Origin: JAGFIY01 sp964499285
Lineage (GTDB): Bacteria > Bacteroidota > Ignavibacteria > Ignavibacteriales > Melioribacteraceae
Reading direction: 5' to 3'
DNA: 56,161 bases
NCBI GenBank assembly: GCA_964499285.1
Contig: CAZCLA010000019.1
Location: 1 to 56,161 of the forward strand
The notes beneath the pieces were generated by a model. That model was not told the DNA's origin and did not search any database. It was given only the letters and a program-made list of their open reading frames with translations. Positions 43,375 to 53,247 of the stretch are shown piece after piece. The translations under genes and the position numbers were made by a program. The number at the start of each line of letters is the position of its first letter. Position 1 is the first letter of the stretch.

Positions 43375-44481
43375 TTAATTAATCGCCTCGGCTAATTTAA
43401 TAACGTTATCAGCAATAATATTTACTGCATCCGAATGTGAGAACTCTTTTATTCTTGAAGAATAACTTTCAAGCATTTTTTCATCATTAATAGTCATTAA
43501 AACAACTCTCAGCAACTCATCATCGACTTTATAATCTTCAATCAGAACAGCGGCATCATTATCGCAAATTGCTTTTGCGTTCAAGTACTGGTGATTTGCG
43601 GCAACATTTTGTGAAGGCACAAATACCGAAGGAATTCCTAGTGACGCAATTTCGGCTATCGTCGTTGCACCTGCACGGCAAACTGCTAAATCACATGCTG
43701 AATAAGCCGTTGACATATCGTCAATAAAAGCTGAAACCTTTATCCTTCCGTTTGAAAACGATTTATATTTTTGATAATAATTAGAGCCGCATTGCCATAT
43801 AATCTGAATTCCCTTACGCAAATACTCGTCAATGTTGTTTCCAACCGCTCTGTTAATCGAAGCCGAGCCGAGACTTCCCCCGAGAACAAGAAGTGTTTTT
43901 CTATCGACATCTAATTTAAGTTTTTTTCTTGCTTCAATTTTATCAATTAATTTAAGATTTATCCTAACCGGATTTCCGGTCAAATTTAATTTTGATTTTT
44001 CTCTAAAGTATTTTTCTGATTCTCTAAAACTTATGTGTATTTCATCCGCTTTCTTTTCAAGAAACCGATTTGTGATTCCCGGATAGCTGTTTTGTTCAAG
44101 TAGTACAATTTTACTACCCAGCAGAGAAGAAGCCCACACAACAGGTCCGCTTACATAAGCCCCTGTTCCCAATGCAACACTCGGTTTGAATTTTGCATTA
44201 ATAAAAATCGACTGAATAACTGATACAATCACTTTAAGCGGAAGGAGAATATTTTTCATCGTAAGTTTTCTCGAAAATCCCGCAATCCATATTGATTTAA
44301 ATTCAAATCCATTTTCAGGTACAACCCGCGATTCAATTTTGTTTTTAGTACCAACAAATAAAATTTCCGATTCCGGTTTTAAACTTTTCAATTTTTGCGC
44401 AACAGCAATTGCTGGATAAATGTGTCCTCCTGTTCCGCCACCCGCAAATAAAAATCGATATTTATTAAACTGTTTGTTCAT
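43375..44481 (-). CDS. murG: UDP-GlcNAc:lipid I N-acetylglucosaminyltransferase
   Basis: It makes lipid II from lipid I and UDP-GlcNAc at the inner face of the membrane. The 368 residues begin with the lipid-side loop FLFAGGGTGGHIYPAIAVAQ. They continue with ALGTGAYVSGPVVWAS and LLEQNSYPGITNRFL. The donor domain has LLVLGGSLGSASINR, IWQCG, SAFIDDMSTAYSACDLAVCRAGATTIAEIA (core at CRAGATTIAEI) and the C-terminal SQNVAANHQYLNA. It overlaps ftsW by 17 bp. Confidence 0.97.
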   Translation of the reverse strand: MNKQFNKYRFLFAGGGTGGHIYPAIAVAQKLKSLKPESEILFVGTKNKIESRVVPENGFEFKSIWIAGFSRKLTMKNILLPLKVIVSVIQSIFINAKFKPSVALGTGAYVSGPVVWASSLLGSKIVLLEQNSYPGITNRFLEKKADEIHISFRESEKYFREKSKLNLTGNPVRINLKLIDKIEARKKLKLDVDRKTLLVLGGSLGSASINRAVGNNIDEYLRKGIQIIWQCGSNYYQKYKSFSNGRIKVSAFIDDMSTAYSACDLAVCRAGATTIAEIASLGIPSVFVPSQNVAANHQYLNAKAICDNDAAVLIEDYKVDDELLRVVLMTINDEKMLESYSSRIKEFSHSDAVNIIADNVIKLAEAIN

Positions 44482-45589
44482 TAACTCTGACCAGTGTTAT
44501 ATCTTTCCTCTTCTGATTTTCAATTCCGATGTTGATAATAATTCCCACAGATATAGCAAACAGTATAATGGAGGTTCCGCCAAAACTAATAAACGGAAGA
44601 GTTATTCCTGTCGTCGGGAACAATCCTGTAACAACCGCTGCATTAATAAAGGCGCTCAATACAATGTTCATTGAAAATGCAAACGCAAGCAGTTGACCAA
44701 ACCTATCCTTTGCTTTCTTTGCAACAATTAGTCCAATTAGAAAGATTGATAAATAAGCAAACAAGACGAGGAAGGTTCCTATAAAACCTATTTCCTCACC
44801 AACTATTGAAAAAATAAAATCTCCGTAAGCTTCGGGAAGGAAAAAATCACTTTGTCTGCTTTGACCAATTCCTACACCTAATAAACCACCGCTTCCCAAA
44901 CCTATTTTTGCCTGAAGCACTTGTAGATTTATTTCGCCTTCTTTTGTAAATCCTTTAACGAAATCAAAAATTCTTTCCCTCGAGTGCGAAAACATCATCA
45001 TGACACTTCCGGCACCAATTATTCCTGTGAATGCAATTGATGATAAATGTTTGATTCTTGCTCCGCCCACAAAAAGTAGTATGAAAGAAAGTATAACTAT
45101 TATAACACTTGTGCTTACATTTGGCTGCAGCATAACTAAAAATGCTACAAGACCGATCCAGATCAACAAATAAAAAAGCCCGTTTTTGAAATCTTGAATT
45201 TGCTCACCTTTTTTTTCAATTAGAACAGCCAAGTGAGTTAAAAGGACAAACTTTGCAAGTGAAGAGGGCTGAAATTGAAGGAAGCCTAAATCAATCCATC
45301 TTTTTGCACCTTTTATTTCGGGCGCTAAAAAGAATGTGAGAATGAGTATAAAAATAACCAACACCATCGCAATTTTACTGTAATCTCTGTAGTGTTTATA
45401 AGGAATCAACGAGAACAATATCATTGCTCCCACCGCAATAAGCACCTTCCAAATGTGGGATTGAAACATTGTATAAATACTGTCAGTCTTAGAAGCGCTG
45501 AATGTCCCGCTTGCGGAAAACACCATTGCCGCACCGATAATCATCAATACAACAACAATAACAGCCAATGATCTTACAATTATTTTCAT
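44465..45589 (-). CDS. ftsW: Peptidoglycan glycosyltransferase FtsW (SEDS family)
   Basis: A polytopic SEDS protein of 374 residues with about 10 membrane helices that polymerises lipid II at the septum together with FtsI. Visible signatures are GAKRWIDLGFLQFQPSSLAKF, the extracellular loop with GLGSGGLLGVGIGQSRQ and FIFSIVGEEIGFIG, and GLFPTTGITLPFISFGGTS near the C-terminus. It overlaps murD by 4 bp and murG by 17 bp, so translation of the block is coupled. Confidence 0.96.
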   Translation of the reverse strand: MKIIVRSLAVIVVVLMIIGAAMVFSASGTFSASKTDSIYTMFQSHIWKVLIAVGAMILFSLIPYKHYRDYSKIAMVLVIFILILTFFLAPEIKGAKRWIDLGFLQFQPSSLAKFVLLTHLAVLIEKKGEQIQDFKNGLFYLLIWIGLVAFLVMLQPNVSTSVIIVILSFILLFVGGARIKHLSSIAFTGIIGAGSVMMMFSHSRERIFDFVKGFTKEGEINLQVLQAKIGLGSGGLLGVGIGQSRQSDFFLPEAYGDFIFSIVGEEIGFIGTFLVLFAYLSIFLIGLIVAKKAKDRFGQLLAFAFSMNIVLSAFINAAVVTGLFPTTGITLPFISFGGTSIILFAISVGIIINIGIENQKRKDITLVRVNEQTV

Positions 45590-46938
45590 ACAATCATCTC
45601 GTTTACTGCTTCTTTAAATTTTCTTCCGCGGTCTTCATAATTTTCGAACATATCAAAACTTGCACAGGCAGGTGACAGAAGAACAACTTCGCCAGGTTGT
45701 GCTTCTTTCCGAGCAAGTTTAATTGCTTCTTTTAAACTTCTGACCTTTCTGACATTAACAATTGATTCAAAATGTTTTTTGATTTTATCGGAAGAGGATC
45801 CTATTGCAAAAATTTTCTTAACAATTCTCTTAACTTGGTCATCGATTTTTGTATAATCGTTTCCTTTATCTTTTCCACCCAATATCAAATAGATTGCTTC
45901 ATCAAAACTTTCAAGTGCGTACCAAACGGCGTCGACATTTGTTGCTTTCGAATCATTGAAGTAATCGACTCCGTCAATTTCTGCTACAAATTCGAGTCTG
46001 TGCTCAACCGGCTTAAAAGTAGAGAGCGCATTTTTTATTGCTTCGTTAGGAAGATTAATCAGTTTGAAAACATTAAGAACAGAAAGAATGTTTGAAAGAT
46101 TATGTTTACCTTTTAAACTCACATCGTTTGTTCCGCAGATTATTTCCTCACCGTCTTCATTTCTGAAGTACAAATCGTTTCCTCGCAAAAATGTTCCTCG
46201 TCCCACTTCACTATTTATTGAGAAAGAATATTTAGCTGGTGTGCCGTTTAATTCTTGCTCAACAATTAGCGGATCATCATAATTCAGGATTGCATAATCT
46301 ATTTCATCCTGGTTTTTAAAAATTCTGTTTTTTGAAAGAACGTAATTCTCAAGTTTGTTATCATATCTATCTAGATGATCCGGCGTAATGTTAAGCAACA
46401 CGGCAAAATTTGGTTTGAAGTTTTCTATAAAGTCCAATTGAAAACTTGAAACTTCAAGAACAACAAAATCCAATTCAGTAATTTCGAGAACAATATCAGA
46501 GAATGCCAGCCCGATATTTCCGGCTGCAAAGCTTTTTACACCGCAGCTTGCTAATGTATGAGCAGCTAATGATGTTGTGGTTGTTTTCCCGTTAGTCCCG
46601 GTAATTGCAATAATCTTTCCCTTACAGAAATTATATGCAAATTCAATTTCGCTTATAATTTTTTTATCCGCTTCCATCAACTTTTGAACAACCTTTGAGT
46701 CACCGGGCACACCAGGACTAAGCACGACAAAATCACAATTCAAGATTTCATCCGAGTGTAAACCTAACTCAAATTTTATTCCTTCTTGTTCAAGCAGCTT
46801 GCATCTATCTTTAATCTTATCATTTACTGAGAAATCACTCACGAAAGGAACGGCACCCATTTTTTTTGCAAGAAGAGCTGCAGCTATTCCGCTTCTTTCT
46901 GCCCCAATGATTGTGATATTTTTTCGTTTGATTTCCAT
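45586..46938 (-). CDS. murD: UDP-N-acetylmuramoyl-L-alanine-D-glutamate ligase
   Basis: It adds D-Glu to UDP-MurNAc-L-Ala. The 450 residues contain the N-terminal nucleotide fold (NITIIGAERSGIAAALLAKK), VVLSPGVPGDS, the P-loop ITGTNGKTTTTSLAA, the Mg ligand in NITPDHLDRY and the C-terminal NDSKATNVDAVWYALE and LLSPACASFDMFENYEDRG, which are MurD hallmarks. The start is adjacent to the mraY stop (1-bp overlap). Confidence 0.97.
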   Translation of the reverse strand: MEIKRKNITIIGAERSGIAAALLAKKMGAVPFVSDFSVNDKIKDRCKLLEQEGIKFELGLHSDEILNCDFVVLSPGVPGDSKVVQKLMEADKKIISEIEFAYNFCKGKIIAITGTNGKTTTTSLAAHTLASCGVKSFAAGNIGLAFSDIVLEITELDFVVLEVSSFQLDFIENFKPNFAVLLNITPDHLDRYDNKLENYVLSKNRIFKNQDEIDYAILNYDDPLIVEQELNGTPAKYSFSINSEVGRGTFLRGNDLYFRNEDGEEIICGTNDVSLKGKHNLSNILSVLNVFKLINLPNEAIKNALSTFKPVEHRLEFVAEIDGVDYFNDSKATNVDAVWYALESFDEAIYLILGGKDKGNDYTKIDDQVKRIVKKIFAIGSSSDKIKKHFESIVNVRKVRSLKEAIKLARKEAQPGEVVLLSPACASFDMFENYEDRGRKFKEAVNEMIV

Positions 46939-48047
46939 TAACGTATTTTAAACGATGCCAAACTTATAATTGCGAATATTATTGTTAAGATATAAAACCT
47001 AATTACTATTTTCGGTTCGGCCCAACCTTTCATTTCAAAATGATGATGAAGAGGAGCCATCTTAAAAATTCTTTTCCCCTCTCCGTATTTTTTCTTTGTG
47101 TACTTGAAATAAAGTGTTTGAATAACAACTGATAAAATTTCTAAAAAATAAATTCCACCCAATATCGGTATAAGTAATTCCTTCTTAATTAAAATTGCCG
47201 TAATCCCAAACGCACCCCCGAGAGCAAGTGAACCAGTATCTCCCATAAAAATCTGTGCGGGATAGAAATTGTACCATAGGAACCCTAAGCCAGCGCCGAT
47301 GATTGCGGCGATAAATACGGTCAATTCTCCCGCACCAGGTAAGTATATGATGTTGAGGTAATCGGAGTAAATCACGTTTCCGCTAACATAACTTATAACT
47401 GCTAATGCCAGCATTACGATAATGGTCGATCCGATAGCCAATCCGTCAAGACCATCGGTTATGTTAACGGCATTGGAAGTAGCGGTTATGATGAAAATTA
47501 CAGCCGGGATATAAAAATAACTGAAATCGAAATTTAGATTTTTGAAAAATGGTAGTGTCGTTTCTGAATTGTACTGATTAAATTCAGGCAGGAAATAGAT
47601 TATGCTTCCAACGATAAGTCCTACAAAAATCTGGCCCATCAATTTATATCTGGCAATTAATCCTTTTGATAATTTTTTAACTACTTTCAAATAATCATCT
47701 ACAAAGCCAACTATTCCGAGAAAAATAGTTCCTATTAAAACAAGAATGATATAAGTGCTGCTAATATCGCTCCACAAAAGCACGGGAATTGAAATTGAGA
47801 TTAAAATGATTATCCCTCCCATTGTTGGAGTTCCGGCTTTAAGCTGATGAGTCTGCGGTCCTTCTTTCCTAATTGTTTCTCCAATCTGTTTTTTTTGAAG
47901 AAGGCTGATAATTTTCGGTCCGAAGTATAGACTGATCAGTAAAGCAGTGATAGCCGCGAGCGCTGATCTGAAAGTTAGATACCGGAAGATATTAAATCCC
48001 GGAGGTCCAAACACTTCGTTTATATAATCAAACAAATAGTAAAACAT
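46938..48047 (-). CDS. mraY: Phospho-N-acetylmuramoyl-pentapeptide transferase
   Basis: An integral membrane enzyme (369 residues, about 10 helices) that transfers phospho-MurNAc-pentapeptide to undecaprenyl phosphate, giving lipid I. Conserved motifs are GTPTMGGIIIL, VGFVDDYLKV (the Asp-Asp of the Mg site), NAVNITDGLDGLAIG, FMGDTGSLALGG and the histidine-rich MAPLHHHFE. It abuts murF with a one-base overlap at each end of the pair. Confidence 0.98.
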   Translation of the reverse strand: MFYYLFDYINEVFGPPGFNIFRYLTFRSALAAITALLISLYFGPKIISLLQKKQIGETIRKEGPQTHQLKAGTPTMGGIIILISISIPVLLWSDISSTYIILVLIGTIFLGIVGFVDDYLKVVKKLSKGLIARYKLMGQIFVGLIVGSIIYFLPEFNQYNSETTLPFFKNLNFDFSYFYIPAVIFIITATSNAVNITDGLDGLAIGSTIIVMLALAVISYVSGNVIYSDYLNIIYLPGAGELTVFIAAIIGAGLGFLWYNFYPAQIFMGDTGSLALGGAFGITAILIKKELLIPILGGIYFLEILSVVIQTLYFKYTKKKYGEGKRIFKMAPLHHHFEMKGWAEPKIVIRFYILTIIFAIISLASFKIR

Positions 48048-49435
48048 CAGTTTAACCTATTTGTAAAAAGTTTAACATACTGTTCCATCTTCATTCCTCG
48101 TGAGCCTTTAACCAGCACAACTGATTCTTCGAATCCATCGTCTAGAATAAATTGCATCAGGTCATCGCTAGATTCAAAATGCTTTTTAATCAGAATCTGT
48201 TTTGCCAACTCTTTACTCAGAAATTTCATATTGCTGCCGATTGTATAAACTTCTTGGATATTACTTTTAACAATATATAGGACGAGACTTTGGTGTATCA
48301 TTTTTGCTTTTCCACCGAGTTCAAATATATCGCCAAGAATTGCAGCTTTGCGATTATATGTTTTTATTCCGCTCAATAATTCCAATGCTGCTTTAATCGA
48401 AACGGGACTCGAATTATAAGAGTCATTTATTACAACTCTGTTCGATTGTTTTATAATCTCCATTCTGCCGTCAATAGCTTTCAGCTTTGAAGTGCCTGTC
48501 AATAGTTCTTTTTTCTTTAATCCCAGAGTAACTGCGACAGCCACAGATGCGAGGAAATTCTGTGCATTTGAAAATCCGGGAACCGGAAGTGCTGTAGAAA
48601 ATTCTTTCTTTTTGTGTTTAATTTTTAGATTAAGATTGCCCTCATCAGAAACTGACTCAACTTTGCCTCGAACCTCGCAATTCCTATTGAATCCGTATGT
48701 AACCGCACTCTGATTATTTCCATAATATTTATTCAGATAAGGATCATCCACATTTACGAATAACTTTCCACCGGCATTTAGTGTTGATTTAAATAGTTCT
48801 TCTTTCTCTTTGAATACGCCGTCAATGTCTTTCAAAAATTCAATATGTGACTCACCGATATTTGTTATCAGAGCGAAATCGGGTTGAGCAATATCTGCTG
48901 TATATTTTATCTCGCCGAAATGATTTGTGCCATGTTCGATGATAATAAAATCCGTATCTCTCGCAGCAGAAAGAATAGTAAGTGGTACGCCAATATGGTT
49001 GTTGTTGTTTGCTTCAGATTTTACAACATTATACTTTTCTTTCAACAGTGACGACAAAAATTCTTTGGTGGTTGTTTTACCGTTACTCCCCGTTATTGAA
49101 ATTATTTTCCAGTCATATTTTTTTCTGAGAATGTTCGCTAAATGTCCGAATGCCTTTGTCGTATCTTCGACAGTAACAAAAGGTTTGTTCAATCTTTTGA
49201 ATTTCTCAAGCTTTGATTTATTTATAACAACAGCATTTGCTCCTTTTCTAAATGCGTCTTCAACAAAATTGTGACCATCAAATTTTTCACCTATAATTGC
49301 AAAATAAACGGCACTCTTCCTTATCGTTCTCGTATCAATCGAGACCGAGTGTGAAGTTTCAAGTTCATCGGGACAGAAAATTTCCGAACCCGGAATATTG
49401 AACAGATCTTCGATCGTGACGTTTAGTTTTGCCAT
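48047..49435 (-). CDS. murF: UDP-N-acetylmuramoyl-tripeptide-D-alanyl-D-alanine ligase
   Basis: It adds the D-Ala-D-Ala dipeptide and completes the UDP-MurNAc-pentapeptide. The 462 residues include the N-terminal SVSIDTRTI, the P-loop ISITGSNGKTTTKEFL, EHGTNHFGEI, ITNIGESHIEFL and the third domain INDSYNSSPVSIKAAL, all MurF-specific. It overlaps murE by 13 bp. The ligase Ddl, which makes its substrate, is not in this cluster and must lie elsewhere. Confidence 0.97.
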   Translation of the reverse strand: MAKLNVTIEDLFNIPGSEIFCPDELETSHSVSIDTRTIRKSAVYFAIIGEKFDGHNFVEDAFRKGANAVVINKSKLEKFKRLNKPFVTVEDTTKAFGHLANILRKKYDWKIISITGSNGKTTTKEFLSSLLKEKYNVVKSEANNNNHIGVPLTILSAARDTDFIIIEHGTNHFGEIKYTADIAQPDFALITNIGESHIEFLKDIDGVFKEKEELFKSTLNAGGKLFVNVDDPYLNKYYGNNQSAVTYGFNRNCEVRGKVESVSDEGNLNLKIKHKKKEFSTALPVPGFSNAQNFLASVAVAVTLGLKKKELLTGTSKLKAIDGRMEIIKQSNRVVINDSYNSSPVSIKAALELLSGIKTYNRKAAILGDIFELGGKAKMIHQSLVLYIVKSNIQEVYTIGSNMKFLSKELAKQILIKKHFESSDDLMQFILDDGFEESVVLVKGSRGMKMEQYVKLFTNRLN

Positions 49436-50913
49436 TGCTTTAAGTATTTCTCCGCTTTTTCTCTGTCGGAAAAATGTGATTTAACTCCATTAACAATTTG
49501 ATAAGTTTCATGCCCTTTACCAGCGATAAGAATTATACTTTCCTGTTTTGAGTTAAGGATTGCCGTTTTAATAGCTTCTTCACGGTCTTTCATAACTTTG
49601 TAATTGTTCTTCTCGACACCAACTAAAATGTCATTTATTATTGCCATTGGTTCTTCGTCACGTGGATTATCGCTCGTGATAAAAACAAAATCACTTAGTT
49701 CAGTTGCATATTTCCCCATCAACGGGCGTTTTGTTTTATCCCTGTTTCCACCGCATCCAAAAACTGTAATAATTTCCTTCTTAGGATTCAGTTTATTATT
49801 AATCTCGTTCACAGCAAGAAGTGCTTCTTTTAAACTGTCGGCAGTATGAGAAAAATCTATTATCACTTTCTTTGTAAAACCGGCGATAACTTCGAATCTT
49901 CCTTTGATGTGATTGAGACTTTCAATTCCTTGTGTTATTTGAGTAGAATTCAATCCTAAAATGCTGCAAACCGAAGCTGCGGCTGCCGCATTAGAAATGT
50001 TAAACTCACCGACCAAACTTGTGCGTAAGTTTATGGAATTGTTTTTAGTTGACAGTAAAAATTGCGATCCTTCAAAATCATATTTTGCATTGCTTATATT
50101 AAAGTCATAATCACCTTTTGCGCCGAATGATACCAGATGAGCTTTTGAATCTTTTATAAGTTCGGTATGATTTTCGTCGTCCGCATTAAAAACGACCCAA
50201 GCTTCTTCATCAAGATAATCAAACAGAATTTTTTTGGATTTAAGATAATGTTCCTTACTTTCATGAAAATCCATATGATCAGAAGCGAGGTTCGTAAAAA
50301 CAGCAAAGTCGAAATGGAGATTATCGACACGGTGAAGTGCAAGCGAATGAGACGAAACTTCCATAACGCAATATTCGATACCTTTTTTAACCATTTCAGC
50401 AAGGTAGTGATTTATCTCATGCGACTCGGGCGTTGTTAACCGTGAAGTCATTTTTTCATCTCCGATAATATTTTCCACGGTTCCAATTAATCCGGAGTTA
50501 TAGCCTGCGTTATCCAAAATATTTTTTATCAAATATGCTGTAGTCGTTTTCCCCTTTGTGCCGGTTATGCCTATCAACTTCAATCTTCTTGAAGGTTGAT
50601 TAAAGAAAATATTCGAAATCTCAGCTAAAGTTTTTCGTGTATCATCGACTAGAATAAGAGTACATTCATTTAATCTAAAAAGATCATCAGGTAGAGTGCA
50701 TTCTTTATCTGCAACAATTGCCTTTGTTCCTTTTGAAATCACTTCCGGAATAAAGTTATGACCGTCAACTTTAAATCCTTTTATAGCAAAAAAGAGTGTG
50801 TCTTCATCTGTATCACGGCTATCAATAGACAATTTTGAAATCTCTATCCTTTCTGGCGATCCCTTTATTTGTGCGTTACTCACTTTATTTAATATTTCTA
50901 TAAGTTTCATCAA
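49423..50913 (-). CDS. murE: UDP-MurNAc-L-Ala-D-Glu:meso-diaminopimelate ligase
   Basis: It adds the third stem-peptide residue. The 496 residues show ISKLSIDSRDTD, the P-loop ITGTKGKTTTAYLI, TTPESHEINHYL, EVSSHSLALHRV, TNLASDHMDFH and the FGCGGNRDKTKRPLMG block. The specificity loop reads TSDNPRDEEP. The DNPR motif marks meso-diaminopimelate-adding enzymes, whereas lysine enzymes differ there. So the peptidoglycan is probably of the meso-DAP type. It overlaps ftsI by 4 bp. Confidence 0.97.
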   Translation of the reverse strand: MMKLIEILNKVSNAQIKGSPERIEISKLSIDSRDTDEDTLFFAIKGFKVDGHNFIPEVISKGTKAIVADKECTLPDDLFRLNECTLILVDDTRKTLAEISNIFFNQPSRRLKLIGITGTKGKTTTAYLIKNILDNAGYNSGLIGTVENIIGDEKMTSRLTTPESHEINHYLAEMVKKGIEYCVMEVSSHSLALHRVDNLHFDFAVFTNLASDHMDFHESKEHYLKSKKILFDYLDEEAWVVFNADDENHTELIKDSKAHLVSFGAKGDYDFNISNAKYDFEGSQFLLSTKNNSINLRTSLVGEFNISNAAAAASVCSILGLNSTQITQGIESLNHIKGRFEVIAGFTKKVIIDFSHTADSLKEALLAVNEINNKLNPKKEIITVFGCGGNRDKTKRPLMGKYATELSDFVFITSDNPRDEEPMAIINDILVGVEKNNYKVMKDREEAIKTAILNSKQESIILIAGKGHETYQIVNGVKSHFSDREKAEKYLKQWQN

Positions 50914-52928
50914 TTTATTCTTAGATTTTCAATTTTGGAAGTGGGTTCGCATTTTATTAAAAGTACAACTCCTTCGGTTATTGCGCTTCCGGCTTCAATA
51001 GATTGCGAAACAACATTACCAGTTCCAATAACTTTGTACTTTAAATCAAGCGAGGAGAGCATAGCGATTGCATCTCTTTTACTTTTATTAATTAGATTAG
51101 GCATTGTTGTTCTGTTAATTAACGATTCGTCAATTTTATTTTTAGAATTTTCCTTTTCGTCAACATTAAGAAAAATCAGCTGGTCGTTTACCGGAGCGTT
51201 GTTGAGATCGGCAAACAATTTTTTATCTATATTTTTTCTTTCAATATCAATGCGCTGCGGAACGAGATTGAAATCCGCTTCCAGCAATCTTTCTGCAATT
51301 CCTTTGAAAATAGGAGCAGCGACTTCGCCACCGTAATATTTCTTCTTTGGATTTGTAAGAAGGACTAAACAAATCAATTGTGGATTTTCAACAGGGAAGA
51401 AACCCACAAAAGATGAGTTATAATTTCTCTTCTCATATTTACCGTCCAAGTAACGTTGGCTTGTTCCGGTTTTACCTCCTACATAAACGTTTTCCAGTCT
51501 GGCGGCAGTTCCTGTACCGTTTTCTACAACCCCTTTCATAAAATCGATAATCTTTTCCGAAGTCTTCGGTGAAATTATTTTTCTTATCTCTTCTTTCTCA
51601 CCGATGAAAACAGTATTCTCCTGTTTATCAACAACTTTATGAATCAAATAGGGTTTAAGAAGTTTTCCGCCGTTTACTAAAGCCGAAAAAGCAGTTATTA
51701 GCTGCAGCGGAGTGACAGCAATTTCATAACCAAAAGAAAGATAAGGCATTGAGACTGCAGAATACTGATTTGGCTTTCTCAAAGAACCATCCGCTTCGCC
51801 CGGCAAACCCGATGAAGCAGATTGACCGAATCCGAAATCTCGTAAATATTTGTACAATTCATTTGGTTTTAGGCGAGTTACAAGCTTACTCATTCCTATG
51901 TTGCTTGAATGTTCAAATACTTCCCTAACTGTTAATTTGTCGTATTTGTGTGTATCCGAAATTTTTACATTACGAATAAAGTAACTTCCGTTTTCGGTAT
52001 CTATAACTTCGTTTTCTTTAACAAGATTTTCTTCGAGCAAGATTGACATTATTATAGATTTAAGAGTAGAACCCGGTTCGTAGATGTCTGATACTGCTCT
52101 ATTTCTTCTAAAGCTGTCAGAGAATTCTCCAGCTTTTGAAGGATCAAAATTCGGATAGTTTGCTAATGCAAGAACTTCGCCTGTATTTGGATTCATAATT
52201 ATTCCGATTGCTGTTTCGGCATTAAAATCATCAAACCCTTTCTGAAGTTCTTCCTCTAAAATTCCTTGATAGGTTTTGCTAATTGTCAGATAAACATCTT
52301 TTCCATCAACAGCAGGAACCGAAAACTCTTCGTCAACCGAAACTATCGCGCCGTTTCCATCTTTCTCCAAAGAAAGTTTTCCATCAATTCCGGTTAAATA
52401 TTCCTCACACTGGTTTTCAATTCCACTTACTCCGGCAGATTCAAAATTTGTAAATCCCAGAACATGAGATGCCAATCTTCCATATGGATAAATTCTTGTG
52501 AAATCCTCTTCTTTGAATATTGAAGCATTGACGTATTCATTTAATAATATTGCTTGCCTTCTGCTTGCTTTCTTTACGAGACAGACATTTCCCGAACCTT
52601 TTTCGATCAAATTTTTGTAATAACTTTTAGTATTGCTGAAAATTTTTGAAAATACCGATGAGATTGTATCGATATTTTCACGCGCGGCTTTCATTCTTGT
52701 ATCAACATAGATCGAAATATCATCTTTGGAATATGCGAGTACGTTCCCTTCACGATCTTTAATTACACCGCGCTTAGCTTTAATAATTTGAGATTTGTTC
52801 TGTTGACGTTTTGCCTTGTCAACATACAATTGATGGTCATTAACTTGGATTACGAACAACTGTACACATAGTACCACAAAAAATGCTGATATTGTAAGTG
52901 TCACAAAAATTGTTCGCAAACTATTCAT
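50910..52928 (-). CDS. ftsI: Septal penicillin-binding protein (FtsI/PBP3 type) with PASTA domain
   Basis: A 672-residue class B PBP that cross-links septal peptidoglycan. One N-terminal membrane helix (about 8-28) is followed by the dimerisation domain with AKRGVIKDREGNVLAYS. The transpeptidase has the nucleophile SxxK in EPGSTLKSIIM, SxN in EHSSNIGMS and KTG in VGGKTGTSQRY. A single PASTA domain closes the protein (MPNLINKSKRDAIAMLSSLD, about 605-665). PASTA domains bind muropeptides or PBP surfaces and are usual in Gram-positive and Bacteroidota-type septal PBPs but not in E. coli FtsI. It overlaps ftsL by 8 bp. Confidence 0.96.
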   Translation of the reverse strand: MNSLRTIFVTLTISAFFVVLCVQLFVIQVNDHQLYVDKAKRQQNKSQIIKAKRGVIKDREGNVLAYSKDDISIYVDTRMKAARENIDTISSVFSKIFSNTKSYYKNLIEKGSGNVCLVKKASRRQAILLNEYVNASIFKEEDFTRIYPYGRLASHVLGFTNFESAGVSGIENQCEEYLTGIDGKLSLEKDGNGAIVSVDEEFSVPAVDGKDVYLTISKTYQGILEEELQKGFDDFNAETAIGIIMNPNTGEVLALANYPNFDPSKAGEFSDSFRRNRAVSDIYEPGSTLKSIIMSILLEENLVKENEVIDTENGSYFIRNVKISDTHKYDKLTVREVFEHSSNIGMSKLVTRLKPNELYKYLRDFGFGQSASSGLPGEADGSLRKPNQYSAVSMPYLSFGYEIAVTPLQLITAFSALVNGGKLLKPYLIHKVVDKQENTVFIGEKEEIRKIISPKTSEKIIDFMKGVVENGTGTAARLENVYVGGKTGTSQRYLDGKYEKRNYNSSFVGFFPVENPQLICLVLLTNPKKKYYGGEVAAPIFKGIAERLLEADFNLVPQRIDIERKNIDKKLFADLNNAPVNDQLIFLNVDEKENSKNKIDESLINRTTMPNLINKSKRDAIAMLSSLDLKYKVIGTGNVVSQSIEAGSAITEGVVLLIKCEPTSKIENLRIN

Positions 52929-53247
52929 ATTTTGATTTGATAATGTTTTTTATTTGATCAATCTGTTGTTTACTAACCCTAATCGAATCGAAGTTGCTCC
53001 TGCTTCTAACCAATCCTAAGCTCTCCTCCGCCATTGGAACGATTCTGTCCTCTCTGCTTTCAACTTGAACTGCCACCATCAAATCTTCAATCGATTGGTT
53101 CCTTATTTTAAGTTCCTGTTCAGCTTTAACGATTTCGTTATTAAGATTTTTAATTTCTTTTCGTACAAAAGCATTTAACAGAAAAAATGCAGCTAGCAAT
53201 ATAATTCCAAGAAAGAGATGTTTAATATTGAAGCTGTTTTTTTTCAT
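52921..53247 (-). CDS. ftsL: FtsL-like division protein
   Basis: A 108-residue bitopic protein: a short basic cytoplasmic tail, one membrane helix (about 9-27, HLFLGIILLAAFFLLNAFV) and a coiled coil (about 30-70, EIKNLNNEIVKAEQELKIRN). FtsL proteins diverge strongly in sequence. The call rests on size, topology and position between rsmH and ftsI. With FtsB and FtsQ it would activate FtsWI. It overlaps rsmH by 4 bp. Confidence 0.82.
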   Translation of the reverse strand: MKKNSFNIKHLFLGIILLAAFFLLNAFVRKEIKNLNNEIVKAEQELKIRNQSIEDLMVAVQVESREDRIVPMAEESLGLVRSRSNFDSIRVSKQQIDQIKNIIKSKYE